NCBI GenBank assembly: GCA_018065205.1
Contig: JAGHTR010000108.1
Coordinates: 1 to 19,977 of the forward strand
Source: Candidatus Colicola caccequi
GTDB lineage: Bacteria; Bacteroidota; Bacteroidia; Bacteroidales; Paludibacteraceae
Direction of reading: 5' to 3'
Length of the DNA: 19,977 nt
Under the pieces are notes generated by a model. That model saw nothing but the letters and a program-made list of their open reading frames with translations, was not told the origin of the DNA and searched no databases. A program made the position numbers and the translations under genes. Each line of letters starts with the position of its first letter. Position 1 is the stretch's first letter. Of the stretch, positions 9,801 to 16,000 are shown in pieces.

Positions 9801-9961
9801 TAGATAGCACCACCTTCACCAGCAGCAACAGAGCCAGAAAAATAATACACCGTTTCAGCCATTGCGTTAGTAAATGCTAAAGCCAAAGTGAATAACATTA
9901 AACAAAACTTACAAAATTTTCTCATACAAGTTTTTTTTAAATCGTTAAACATATATTTCAT
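3866..9961 (-). CDS. Giant secreted modular surface protein with beta-helix-like module and InlB repeats (2031 aa)
   Basis: Two starts are possible: 9961, or 9925 (M13), which gives a more usual signal peptide cut after N-A-M-A; an A-rich tract precedes both. Modules in order: a Cys-containing region (about 105-210, nine cysteines); an Ig-like stretch to about 330; a lectin-like beta-sandwich (337-454); a linker domain; a second beta-sandwich (547-677) with an A-R-Y-V-R-I-T-Y core; the beta-helix-like module shared with two neighbours (680-1165); a small region rich in Tyr/Trp; four InlB-B (Flg_new-type) repeats of about 70 residues starting near 1265, 1339, 1409 and 1475; one divergent repeat; and a C-terminal region typical of Bacteroidales surface proteins (W-Y-A-F-A-V-P-F). 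It ends in the short motif N-T-L-Y-I-L-R...V-F-N-A-Q-G-Q-L-V-K. Adhesion or glycan binding is the likely role (inference); no enzyme motif was seen. It is first in a unit of at least five genes with its own promoter. Confidence 0.93.
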   Translation of the reverse strand: MKYMFNDLKKTCMRKFCKFCLMLFTLALAFTNAMAETVYYFSGSVAAGEGGAIYSQANPDLEEQGVVSLDGMVGKDFSYKGTDVSYGYMTEGAKTQMSSLWECYNQPACGEYYTQARMCFDDNGNLLATPCVRVYVQANPGYICSGMTAPSGYTAPTALTGDYFPIYANVASLGIMIEADDPYTLMGQCILGGCASTDMECMMACAMPKMNIFDLGNFTVNFAKSHVTGLRSTTVSTSEDSPTVLTSSSQEVVLVFDIENYTDANDFVVKGLPAGYKTKVDEIENTIEYTFNLSATGVDGSYNKTISIRGVAENDAQQQSITIYWSESGLTRNARLLPLHFENEDEFNWITVEKGSGLTYGGANQINYKGEGSNTWVVQFDGTPGELSFSTEPNTETNWWVKEGTTSSCSSTITQAGNISGDYTVSLQSSSRYVRISFSAGAANTITNFHITALSGFSVDKTILPMKLQVPAMQQVVEIEAADNSLLNVTCTDEDFACLLEKNVDGLHATLIVTNNATVPKNAMITISDGSNDVNIPVFSFIPATTLPVDFTTDPDQYLYYKMISGNAFSAWDASSRKLTFTASKGTSQRSSTFHFDGIADSIRFVYDQTKVNGSFSIQTSINTSEWNSANSSTRIVSGKTLVAAYIPADARYVRITYTNSNFTQTATIEQIQITAGVPQGSGKFKVGYNYFDKLEDALAYVNNHKEEKLVIVALDDYTLPAGNYTLPSNATLLIPYYDGQIEPTGKVPVSTTHYVTPTVYRTLTLANGVNLNVFGTIEVGAEDYCSQPEITAVSGPYGHIELNEGGLVTLNDGAILRAYGFVTGKGMVDVHYGADTYEFFQVTDWKGGGASAEIAGVLGCDDCLDKEVFIVNQYYFHNIEVPTIYRPGSHAWGELDVQVYGETHIVTDVMVIGLSTENTMFKMDEDKASDKNVWVRRTYDYQTDRQIYEINSSAYLGSMVISAMGFDFNSADYQLPITSNMKIHLLSGSMGITENTLLLPGAEIEVDKESTVTMEDGKNLYLFDANEWGRYVFAKNGWKYGSVVRYSPSWKGGNCPRLVNSQEAIGDAKINVHGTFRVDGNVFVTEGGANIFSTNEDAGSIYFTTEANDVNSEIWQVTGINPEITFESKTAIPMLLHNEDGSFAHTAGTEAGMSYCYFGNKWRLMTIDEDNDCFVHDNYGVYYAKPSGYVAINTSKDTKGEFVTNPDHTFSDANGDGRLFILMSNDMDCQWWEVEIKDNMYYCAKNNKYYYYSPDTERWEEQTFTVTWQNWDGSILKNADGEDAIYNVTYGTTPVYLGTNPTREESIDYTYDFIGWTPALNPVTENVVYTAQFEKKERKYTVIFQNENGGEIERHQYTRGEMPVCSNIPSKQDLEKSYTLIWEPAIGTVVKDQIYRATFQENPPAVYEVRFVNYNGDELQKGDVAVGTTPEYINADPTKPATDEYTYEFAGWSPELKPVDAAITYTAVFNEVPNTYAIKFFEEDGVTQIGETQNLAYGEIPTAPNYSKEATAEYTYTTVWNPTITAVTDLATYTGKFIETKNKYTVTVNAIGCVVEGAGAYDYGREVTLHITDVSVPGFSQDAKWKHTGNSEDITFNIGGNVTYIAEATPINNIVAEIGGEPVNITAPIEAASFTIKANTNASGQVNGAENIELVPAGKAYFEYDFNAQAMKWYAFAVPFVCDANTLRNATRTLTPGVDYDIMQYNGAIRANAGADRSAWEYISDKGINVLTPGHLYMILFAQAQSTVTFTKTASASINYTAPVTMNQYPAADELDANWNGVANPKLFYANLGTGVTYGQMYVGGEDRYDKVTLSSTTFPVGKPVFVQAATQSQVEVIPSASSAPLRRMLKADKQECEINLMQGNKECDNLSIIMNDDAENRYIIGEDLAKAGVSTKVAQMWINRYNAKLCVNSIAAENKVAIYPLGIFAPKAGAYTVVATSVPANTAVYLTEEDNIIADLTSMPYTLDLSKGTHNEFSLRMVGKTQPSVVTDFREAGINGKDVQKVIKDNTLYILRADKVFNAQGQLVK

Positions 9962-9992
9962 TTTTTTATTGACAAATTAGTGTGGTTGCTCT

Positions 9993-10028
9993 CGCACGTA
10001 TATAGGTGCGCTTATGTACGCACATAAG
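9993..10028 (-). promoter_or_regulatory. 5' leader with two adjacent hairpins
   Basis: Between the predicted transcription start (around 10033) and the start codons of the 2031-residue protein lie two back-to-back inverted repeats. The first pairs 10011-10017 with 10022-10028 (7 bp, loop ACGC on the plus strand). The second pairs 9993-9997 with 10006-10010 (5 bp, 8-nt loop). They would form at the very 5' end of the mRNA and could stabilise it or affect translation. No known riboswitch class was recognised. Confidence 0.45.
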
Positions 10029-10039
10029 CAAACCGGCTG

Positions 10040-10071
10040 CAAAATTACAACAAATATTTGGAATATACAAA
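10040..10071 (-). promoter_or_regulatory. Bacteroidetes-type promoter of the 2031-aa protein gene
   Basis: Read on the minus strand, the -33 element TTTG (10068-10071) is followed by exactly 20 nt and then TAATTTTG (10040-10047), which fits the TAnnTTTG -7 box of the Bacteroidetes primary sigma factor. This predicts a start about 7 nt further on, near 10033, and a leader of 70-110 nt. It separates this unit from the gene ending at 10125. Confidence 0.75.
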
Positions 10072-10073
10072 TT

Positions 10074-10106
10074 TTTGTGGCAAAATTAACAAAATTTAAC
10101 CACAAA
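10074..10106 (-). terminator. Possible terminator hairpin after the 537-aa protein gene
   Basis: Arms at 10074-10080 and 10100-10106 form a 7-bp inverted repeat (TTTGTGG / CCACAAA) starting 18 nt after the stop codon of the 537-residue protein. The loop is long and AT-rich and no strong U-tract follows, so this is a weak call. It abuts the next promoter, which is where a terminator would be expected. Confidence 0.35.
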
Positions 10107-10124
10107 CATGCACTTTTTAACACA

Positions 10125-11738
10125 TTATCTTCCTAAAACGGAATAAAAATGATTTCCTTCTTGAATAAAAAGTCGGCCATTATAGAAGTACTTTCGGGCA
10201 GAAGGAATGGCCATTTTTGAAGCCTCTTCGGTCATGTCTGTTGGCACTTGATTTTTGGGATACCATGTACCCTTTACGCACACAAATTGTCCTCCGGCGG
10301 AGGGGTTATCGGTGGATGTAAACGTCCCATTTTGATTGGTTAACATAGCCGGTGTAACAGGCACTTGTTCGGGCGTGATGGTACCGGTCGGCACTTGGTA
10401 TGTATAGGTAAGATTACCTATTTGATGCAGGATAACTTCGCCCTGTTGAGAGGAGATTATTTGCGCCCCACCAAGCGTGGTATAAAGGGCACTATACGAC
10501 TCTAATGTGCCGTTTACGATGATGGTAGCATCGGTTAATTCGGGCACTTGCGGTTTATCGTCCAAAGTAGCCACATAATCCGGCGTATGGCGGTCGCAAA
10601 GATAGGCATAGCCGCGGTTGAGCCAAGTATTTTCGTAGTCATAAACGAATATATCATGTTCCCTATTATCCCATGCGCCAAAGGTCAAGACCGCATTCGG
10701 TTCTATTTCAATCGTAGAGCCGGGTAACAGAGCCATGGAATAAGGCACATCCATCGTGCTATTCTCTTTAATAAGGAAGGATATATTATTGCTAATTGCC
10801 ATAACACACTCGATGGATTTGTAGTTACGAATCACGATAGAGGCGATACCTATTCCTCCGTCAACAGTATAAAGAATCCTATCATGAATAGCGTCATAGG
10901 TGCGGGTTATTATGCCATCGTATATGTTTAGGAACGCCGACGAGCCAATAAATCGCGTTTGAGCGGTGTTAATCACATCGTCGGCAATGAGCCCCATCAT
11001 CACGTATTCGATAGCACGCTCGTCATATATGACGGTTGTTTCGATATTCTGAACGTAGTAACTATTGAAGGGATAAATGGAATATGGTTGTTTAGTAATA
11101 GCATCCGAAACACCACCACCTCGCCATGAGTTGAGTTGCATCATCTCGTAGATTATTCCGTTAGCCTCCACGTGTACTCTACCCTGCCCATAGACGAATC
11201 CCCAAGCATAAAGTATGCCGCCATTTTGGACTTGGATAGTAGCATTATCTAATAGTTGTAAGTAGCCACATGGACCTTGTGGGGAGCCGGTTGCGTATTG
11301 ACCGCCACCTACGTAGTAATATTGCCTTCCAACTACGGACAGGATGCCACCCTGAGCGATGGTGATAGTGCGTCCTTCTGCCAATGTCAGTTTACGAAAG
11401 CACGTAGGACGTATGTACCGTGATGTATCCACTTCGGCATAATATGGAGGGTTCTTCGTGTACGCGCGATACGCGTCATTATAAGGTATAACCACCAGCA
11501 CCCCTTGCGGGATAGTCACTTGTTCGTCCAACAGACCGCTTTCCACCAGCAGGATAGTATCTTTCTGCCTTGAAGTAGTCTGCATCGCCTCCTGCGCCAC
11601 CTCAATAGCCTTATTGAGGGATGTATAGGTGGTGTTCATTGCCGATTTACGAGCAAAGACAGCAGGCTGAAGTGATTCAGCCTGCATCATTGTTGCCATC
11701 AACAAAAGCGGAACTATATATCCAATGTGCTTAAGCAT
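10125..11738 (-). CDS. Secreted beta-helix-like surface protein, paralogue (537 aa)
   Basis: The start at 11738 gives a signal peptide of about 20 residues ending M-M-Q-A-E. The rest is homologous over its whole length to the 524-residue protein at 2088-3662, sharing D-E-Q-V-T-I-P, G-Q-Y-A-T-G, P-Q-G-P-C-G-Y, L-Y-A-W-G-F-V-Y-G, Y-E-M-M-Q-L, W-R-G-G, Y-V-Q-N-I-E, M-G-L-I-A-D and V-Y-D-Y-E. Runs of short strands broken by G-G and N-G turns suggest a right-handed beta-helix (inference). The end (N-G-R-L-F-I...F-Y-S-V-L-G-R) is a degenerate form of the N-A-Q-G motif carried by three other proteins here. It begins 11 nt after the AbiEii-type toxin gene, so it may be read from that pair's promoter; I saw no promoter of its own. 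No enzymatic motif was seen; a surface or adhesive role is inferred from context. Confidence 0.9.
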   Translation of the reverse strand: MLKHIGYIVPLLLMATMMQAESLQPAVFARKSAMNTTYTSLNKAIEVAQEAMQTTSRQKDTILLVESGLLDEQVTIPQGVLVVIPYNDAYRAYTKNPPYYAEVDTSRYIRPTCFRKLTLAEGRTITIAQGGILSVVGRQYYYVGGGQYATGSPQGPCGYLQLLDNATIQVQNGGILYAWGFVYGQGRVHVEANGIIYEMMQLNSWRGGGVSDAITKQPYSIYPFNSYYVQNIETTVIYDERAIEYVMMGLIADDVINTAQTRFIGSSAFLNIYDGIITRTYDAIHDRILYTVDGGIGIASIVIRNYKSIECVMAISNNISFLIKENSTMDVPYSMALLPGSTIEIEPNAVLTFGAWDNREHDIFVYDYENTWLNRGYAYLCDRHTPDYVATLDDKPQVPELTDATIIVNGTLESYSALYTTLGGAQIISSQQGEVILHQIGNLTYTYQVPTGTITPEQVPVTPAMLTNQNGTFTSTDNPSAGGQFVCVKGTWYPKNQVPTDMTEEASKMAIPSARKYFYNGRLFIQEGNHFYSVLGR

Positions 11739-11749
11739 TACAATAGCGA

Positions 11750-12367
11750 TTATTGTTGATATTGCTTGACATTATCTATAATGGTTGATTTCATATCCTC
11801 CCATTTATCCGGAATAAACATAATCGGCATACTTTGTTGATCCGCATCCTCAAAATAAGTTAAGCTCAGTAATGCTCTATATTCGGAATAATCCGGATAC
11901 TTTGTATGATAGAAAGTCATTATTTCTTTCAGAGAAAAGTGCTGGAGCAGGACATATAAATCCACAAAATCTTTGCGTGTTCCCCTACCAATGATGGCAT
12001 TGATTTTCATGGCAGCAATGTCTTTAGCCGAAGCTAAGGTTAATTCCTCTTCACAAATAGGTTCGTCTATCCAATCATAGCATGAATAGTCAACGACATC
12101 CACTTTTATACCATTTAATTCTACTTGCAGGATGTTTTTTGTTTTATTAACGATGGTATATTTCCCTATTTGACGAAATATGGAAATAATCGCATCCTGG
12201 TTAAATGGTTTTGTAGAAAAGAAATCCAAATCAACAGATTGTCTATGTCCCAATTGGAGAGCCAACGCTGTACCACCAACTAAGCGCATTGGAGCGAACT
12301 CCGGTTGTTGAGACAATTGTTTTAGGAGTTCCAGAGTGTTGGGCAGGATTGTGCGAAATGATAGCAT
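11750..12367 (-). CDS. AbiEii/AbiGii-type nucleotidyltransferase toxin (205 aa)
   Basis: The protein has the fold signatures of the AbiEii/AbiGii toxin family (DUF1814, PF08843-type minimal nucleotidyltransferases). G31-G32-T33-A34-L35 precedes the metal-binding D46-L-D48. A third acidic residue sits at D90 (K-V-D-V-V-D), and the family's C-terminal motif is present as A-A-M-K121...R131-K132-D133-F-V-D136-L-Y. Characterised members transfer nucleotides to tRNA acceptor ends or other targets and so block growth; the target here is unknown. Its start lies 46 bp inside the upstream small gene, the usual coupled arrangement of antitoxin-like gene followed by toxin. At 205 residues it is complete but shorter than classical AbiEii (about 300). 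The lone pair could act in phage defence or plasmid/island maintenance (family knowledge). Confidence 0.85.
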   Translation of the reverse strand: MLSFRTILPNTLELLKQLSQQPEFAPMRLVGGTALALQLGHRQSVDLDFFSTKPFNQDAIISIFRQIGKYTIVNKTKNILQVELNGIKVDVVDYSCYDWIDEPICEEELTLASAKDIAAMKINAIIGRGTRKDFVDLYVLLQHFSLKEIMTFYHTKYPDYSEYRALLSLTYFEDADQQSMPIMFIPDKWEDMKSTIIDNVKQYQQ

Positions 12368-12627
12368 CGATAGTCCTCCTTTTTAGTATTAGACATGGCG
12401 CAGATAAAAGACAGCGCAAAAACATCTAATGTTCGCATTTGTTGACAGTCCTTTACAATACGATTCATGCCATAATAATTTCGTATAAGTCTCCAATCTT
12501 GTAGTGTGCCATACTCTAACACACGCTGAATCAACTGTTGTGAATTAGTCTCCACATCCAGTTGAGTTTTATCCACATCCCAAAAGAGAATGGAGGAAAG
12601 TTGATTGATTAACGTGTATGATGACAT
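12322..12627 (-). CDS. DUF6922-like small protein, putative antitoxin partner (101 aa)
   Basis: The start is set at 12627 (M-S-S-Y-T-L) because the -7 box of the promoter overlaps the alternative TTG start further upstream. The protein has an L-F-W-D-V-D segment near residue 15 and an R-V-L-E-Y-G-x-x-x-D-W-R...Y-Y-G segment near 36-54. I recognise these as typical of the short Bacteroidetes proteins called DUF6922 that stand immediately before AbiEii-type nucleotidyltransferase genes. The gene overlaps the toxin gene by 46 bp, which indicates coupled translation. By position it is the likely antitoxin, but DUF6922 has no established biochemical role that I know of. The C-terminal 20 residues, which cover the overlap, are less likely to be conserved. 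Confidence 0.75.
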   Translation of the reverse strand: MSSYTLINQLSSILFWDVDKTQLDVETNSQQLIQRVLEYGTLQDWRLIRNYYGMNRIVKDCQQMRTLDVFALSFICAMSNTKKEDYRCYHFAQSCPTLWNS

Positions 12628-12648
12628 CCCTTCATTGATTTTCGGCTG

Positions 12649-12680
12649 CAAAGGTAGTATTTTTTTTTGATATATGCAAA
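12649..12680 (-). promoter_or_regulatory. Bacteroidetes-type promoter of the toxin-antitoxin-like pair
   Basis: On the minus strand TTTG (12677-12680) is followed by 20 nt, including a run of nine A, and then TACCTTTG (12649-12656), matching the TTTG/TAnnTTTG consensus. The predicted start near 12642 leaves a leader of about 15 nt before the ATG at 12627. Confidence 0.75.
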
Positions 12681-12681
12681 T

Positions 12682-12716
12682 AAAAATGGCAACTTCGGGT
12701 AGAAAGTGCCATTTTT
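12682..12716. terminator. Inverted repeat flanked by A/T runs, possible bidirectional terminator
   Basis: A perfect 10-bp inverted repeat, AAAAATGGCA (12682-12691) and TGCCATTTTT (12707-12716), encloses a 15-nt loop. Each arm ends in a T-run when read outward, so it could end transcription on either strand. It lies just upstream of the toxin-antitoxin promoter and downstream of the 46-residue peptide gene, so it would insulate the two units. Confidence 0.5.
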
Positions 12717-12718
12717 TA

Positions 12719-12745
12719 ACGCAAACGTAAACGCAAACGCAAACT
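12719..12745. repeat. Hexamer tandem repeat (AACGCA type)
   Basis: About four and a half copies of a 6-bp unit (AACGCA, one copy AACGTA) stand in tandem directly beside the inverted repeat above. Such short ACGCA-rich repeats are frequent between genes in Bacteroidales. A perfect 12-bp palindrome (AGGTTATAACCT, 12752-12763) follows. The remaining bases of the 12628-12866 gap show no reading frame I would call. Confidence 0.6.
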
Positions 12746-12793
12746 ACGCAGAGGTTATAACCTTAGTGATTCCTTAGTTAGTCGTATCCACAA

Positions 12794-12821
12794 CCAAAGC
12801 CCACCGGATGGCGGGCTTTGG
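12794..12821 (-). terminator. GC-rich terminator-like hairpin after the 46-aa peptide gene
   Basis: Read on the minus strand, CCAAAGCCCGCC and GGTGGGCTTTGG pair over 12 bp with one G-U, around a 4-nt loop. The hairpin starts 45 nt after the stop codon of the small peptide gene. Only a loose T/G-rich tail follows, so it may end transcription or protect the mRNA 3' end. Confidence 0.6.
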
Positions 12822-12866
12822 TAAGTAGAATCTCTACGCTCTGAGGAGCAGTAGAGTTAGGGTTCA

Positions 12867-13007
12867 TTAGAACGGACGGTAGCCACGTTTAGGAGCGGCA
12901 GCCTCACCGCCGCCTGGGATTGGAGAGCCTCCAATTACAGCACCCATCAATTCGCCAACTGCGAATTGAACCGTTTCAGTTTGAGGGTTTTTATACATTT
13001 TTTTCAT
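12867..13007 (-). CDS. Small peptide, MKKxYxxPQ family with Gly-Gly-Ser (46 aa)
   Basis: A 46-codon frame with tandem stops (TAA TGA) starts at 13007, preceded by TATAAAAACG, a good A-rich initiation region for this phylum. It opens M-K-K-M-Y-K-N-P-Q-T-E-T-V, has E-L-M-G-A-V-I-G-G-S at 19-28, and ends in a Gly/Pro/Ala-rich tail with A-P-K-R-G. The 49-residue peptide at 3676-3825 shares the start, the Gly-Gly-Ser at nearly the same position and the A-P-x-R-G element. Both genes sit directly downstream of a giant secreted protein gene (here 73 nt, with a strong hairpin between). There is no signal peptide. The E-L...V-I-G-G pattern resembles double-glycine leaders, predicting a 19-residue product if so (inference). 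Function unknown. Confidence 0.75.
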   Translation of the reverse strand: MKKMYKNPQTETVQFAVGELMGAVIGGSPIPGGGEAAAPKRGYRPF

Positions 13008-13032
13008 CGTTTTTATAATTTGGAGCATTTTT

Positions 13033-13069
13033 CTACCCTAACCCACCCAATGAGGATGGATTAGGATAG
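13033..13069 (-). ncRNA. Strong 16-bp hairpin in the giant-protein / small-peptide spacer
   Basis: Arms 13033-13048 and 13054-13069 pair along all 16 positions in the minus-strand RNA, with three G-U pairs and a 5-nt loop. In the plus-strand RNA the same three positions would be A-C mismatches, so the structure fits only the direction in which the genes are read. It begins 11 nt after the stop of the 1715-residue protein and lies 25 nt ahead of the peptide's ATG. No U-run follows, so a role in mRNA processing, 3'-end protection or partial termination is as likely as full termination. Confidence 0.6.
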
Positions 13070-13080
13070 GAATTATACAC

Positions 13081-16000
13081 TTATTTTACAAGAGCACCTT
13101 GAGCATTGAAGACTTTACCATCACGGATGAGGTAGAGTTGGTTATTCATGATAACCTTGTTCATACCCTTCTCCATCATGATTGTCTCAAAGCCGGTCGG
13201 CATGCTGCGTTCGATACCTAAGCTGAAGCGGCGACGCGGAGCAGCAGTAACTTTTTCGTCAAGGTCATATATATCTTGAATGTCTGCAATATAAGCACGA
13301 CCTACAGCCACCTTGGTGGTATTAGCCGGACGAATTTGGTTTTGATAGATAGCATAAGCCGGATATGTTATATAGAGATTAGGATTGTCTATATTACCTA
13401 CCAAGCCACGGTTCTTGTATTCGCAACCATCTTCCGGAACTTTGGTACCAAATTTAACTTGAACCTTGCCATCATTTTCGCCATTAGCGACGAAGATATA
13501 AGGCAGACCTGCAACCGTATTTTCAGGCAGAACCTCGATAAACTCTAATACATTGCCATCTACGTCTACGTAGTTTGGTTCGTAAATAACAGCACCAGCA
13601 ATAGCAGTAATATTGTGCCCATAAACCATTGTTCCGATAGTACCGTCGGTTACATTTTCACGAACGGTTTCGTCATATTCCGGAGCACCAGCATATTCCG
13701 TCCAGCAGAGACGACCGATAGAGAGACGGTCTTTATTGCTTGAGCTACTAGTCGGACTCAAGTTCGTGATGATGATTTGGTATGTACCAGCCACATTGAT
13801 GTCGCTAATCGTTTCCACATAAACCACATCTTCCTCAACCTCAGCATTTTCCTTGGTAATCGTGTAGGTCTTAACCACATCTTCGCCTTGTTTAATATCA
13901 ACGCGGAAGCTTACGCCCTTGGTTTCTTGGAATGTGTTTGCATAACGAATCTTGAGAGAAGCGATACCATCTTCCAATTCAGGAGAAGTGATGACACCTA
14001 CAGCAGAGGTCTTACCATTGATGGTGAAGAATACATTATCACTAATCGTAGTGCGAGCCGCATTGACTGCGCTCCAACCTGCGGTTGTAGTACGCTCTTT
14101 GTAATCACTCGCATTTTTATTCTCCGATGTTGCAAAGTCATCTGTGCCATCGCAGGTTTCAGGAGCCTCAACAAATAATGTAACGGGCAAAACGATGTCA
14201 GCGATTGCGCCATCAGCAGAGATGGTGATAGTAGCAGTAAACTCACCAGCGGCTGTAGTAACCGGAGTAATGGTGATATTGCCACTTTCGGTTAAGGAAG
14301 CAGGAGTAACATCGAATGCACTTGCATCGCCAGTAACAGCTACAGTAGCTTCAGCAATAGCCTTGAGCGTAACAGCAACGGTCTTAGCATCAACTTCATC
14401 GTTTTGAGCAACCGTACCAAAGGCAACGGAGGTAACATCAACTGTGATTTCAGGAGTTTCGGCAGCAATGGTAATGTCATACGTTGCTGTTTGTTCTGCA
14501 AAATTAGCAGTCACTTGCTTCGTGCCGGAAGTGCTCATGTCTGGATCGGTGAAAGTAGAGTTGAGAGTAACATCTACATCACCTGCAGTAGCAAATGTAG
14601 CAGTAACTACGGCACCGGTATGATCAACCTCATCATTAACCTCATATTCGGTTTTTGTGGCACCATCAACTGCGAGAGCAGAAACGGTCTCTAACTCACC
14701 TGCGTAATAAACTTTGAGATATGAAACATAGAAACGTGAGTTCTTGTCAGTACCCAAGCAGTAGATACGAACGCTATCAGCAGTCAGACCTGCGATATTA
14801 GCCGTTGCATCTTTCGCCAAGGCAGCAGCATCTGTTAACGCATACTCTTCAGCAGCATCTACCTTATAATTATACGATGTAGCCATAGCCGTAGTGATGT
14901 CAATCTTAGCAATCTTCAAACCGGGCAGCGCACTAATCGTGATATAGCCACCGTTTTGATACAGACGTATTTGACCATCACTAACAGCAGGAGCCGTACC
15001 AGCTTCACCCTTGTAGGAGTGGAATTGACCTAATTCTAACAAACCACCATTAACTGCGGAGAAGGTAGATACTTCAACCGTCTTGTAAGCGACAGAAGAA
15101 ACAGATACTGTAAATGTAGTTTGCGCAGCATTATATGTTTCGGTTTCTGCTTTGTTTGCAGTTACGGTATAAGTACCTTCGGTATAAGCATAAACAACGT
15201 CACCGTCGATTTCGATGCCTTCGTTATCAGGATCAATGGTGTAAGTTACAGCACCATCGCTATTGGTAGTAATCTGCAACGCTGCCATATCTTCAACCAC
15301 TACATCCACGTTAGCAATTGTGAACTCGGGGTCAACCTTTGGCTTCGTAGCAACGATATTGATTGCGCCTAATGCCACGTTACCATTATTCTTTGTAGTG
15401 AAAACAAACTTAATATAGCGTGTTCCCTCTAACAAATCGTGAGTCTTTGTTTCTGCACTTGTCGCAAGTTCCGTATGTGAAGCCACGGTAGTATAAGCCG
15501 TACCGTCAGCCGATTCGAGTACGTCAAATTGTCCCGACCAATCACCGGAACCGGGAGCACCTTTAATCTTGTAAGATACCTGAGCTGCCTTGCTTGCAAT
15601 TTTAACCAAGACATAGTCACCTTCTCCATCAAATTTCAATTTGGGAGATGCGCTATAATCGTTAGCAAGGCCATCAGCCTTTATACCATTGGCAGGGTTG
15701 ATGTCATTTTTGCCACCATCAAATTCAAATGGCAGAGCAGCAGCAGTCAAACCTGCAGTAACGGTTAAGTTATAAGACTTAGTAGCAGCCGTGTATTCTT
15801 CTGTTTCAGTAGCAGAAACTGTAATAGTGGCGGAACCAGCAGCAACTGGCGTTACAACTAATTTACCCTCAACAATAGCAGCCGTAGCAACAGCGGTATT
15901 ACTTGACTCGGCAGATAAAGTTCCATCGCCATTGTAGGTAATCGTTACTTCGTCAGCAGCTTCGTCTGTAGCTAAAGAGGTTACATAGTCACTCAACGTG

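Noticed and set aside
9993..10071. Invertible promoter of the phase-variation type
   Set aside because: The inverted repeats are short adjacent hairpins in the leader and do not flank the promoter; no recombinase gene is visible.
11750..12627. Classical AbiE system (AbiEi/AbiEii)
   Set aside because: The upstream partner is about 100 residues and lacks an AbiEi-type winged-helix antitoxin sequence; it matches the DUF6922 type instead, so no abiE gene symbols were given.
12719..12745. CRISPR array
   Set aside because: The unit is only 6 bp with no spacers; neither this nor the 11-bp array at 19533-19576 has repeat-spacer structure, and no cas genes are present.
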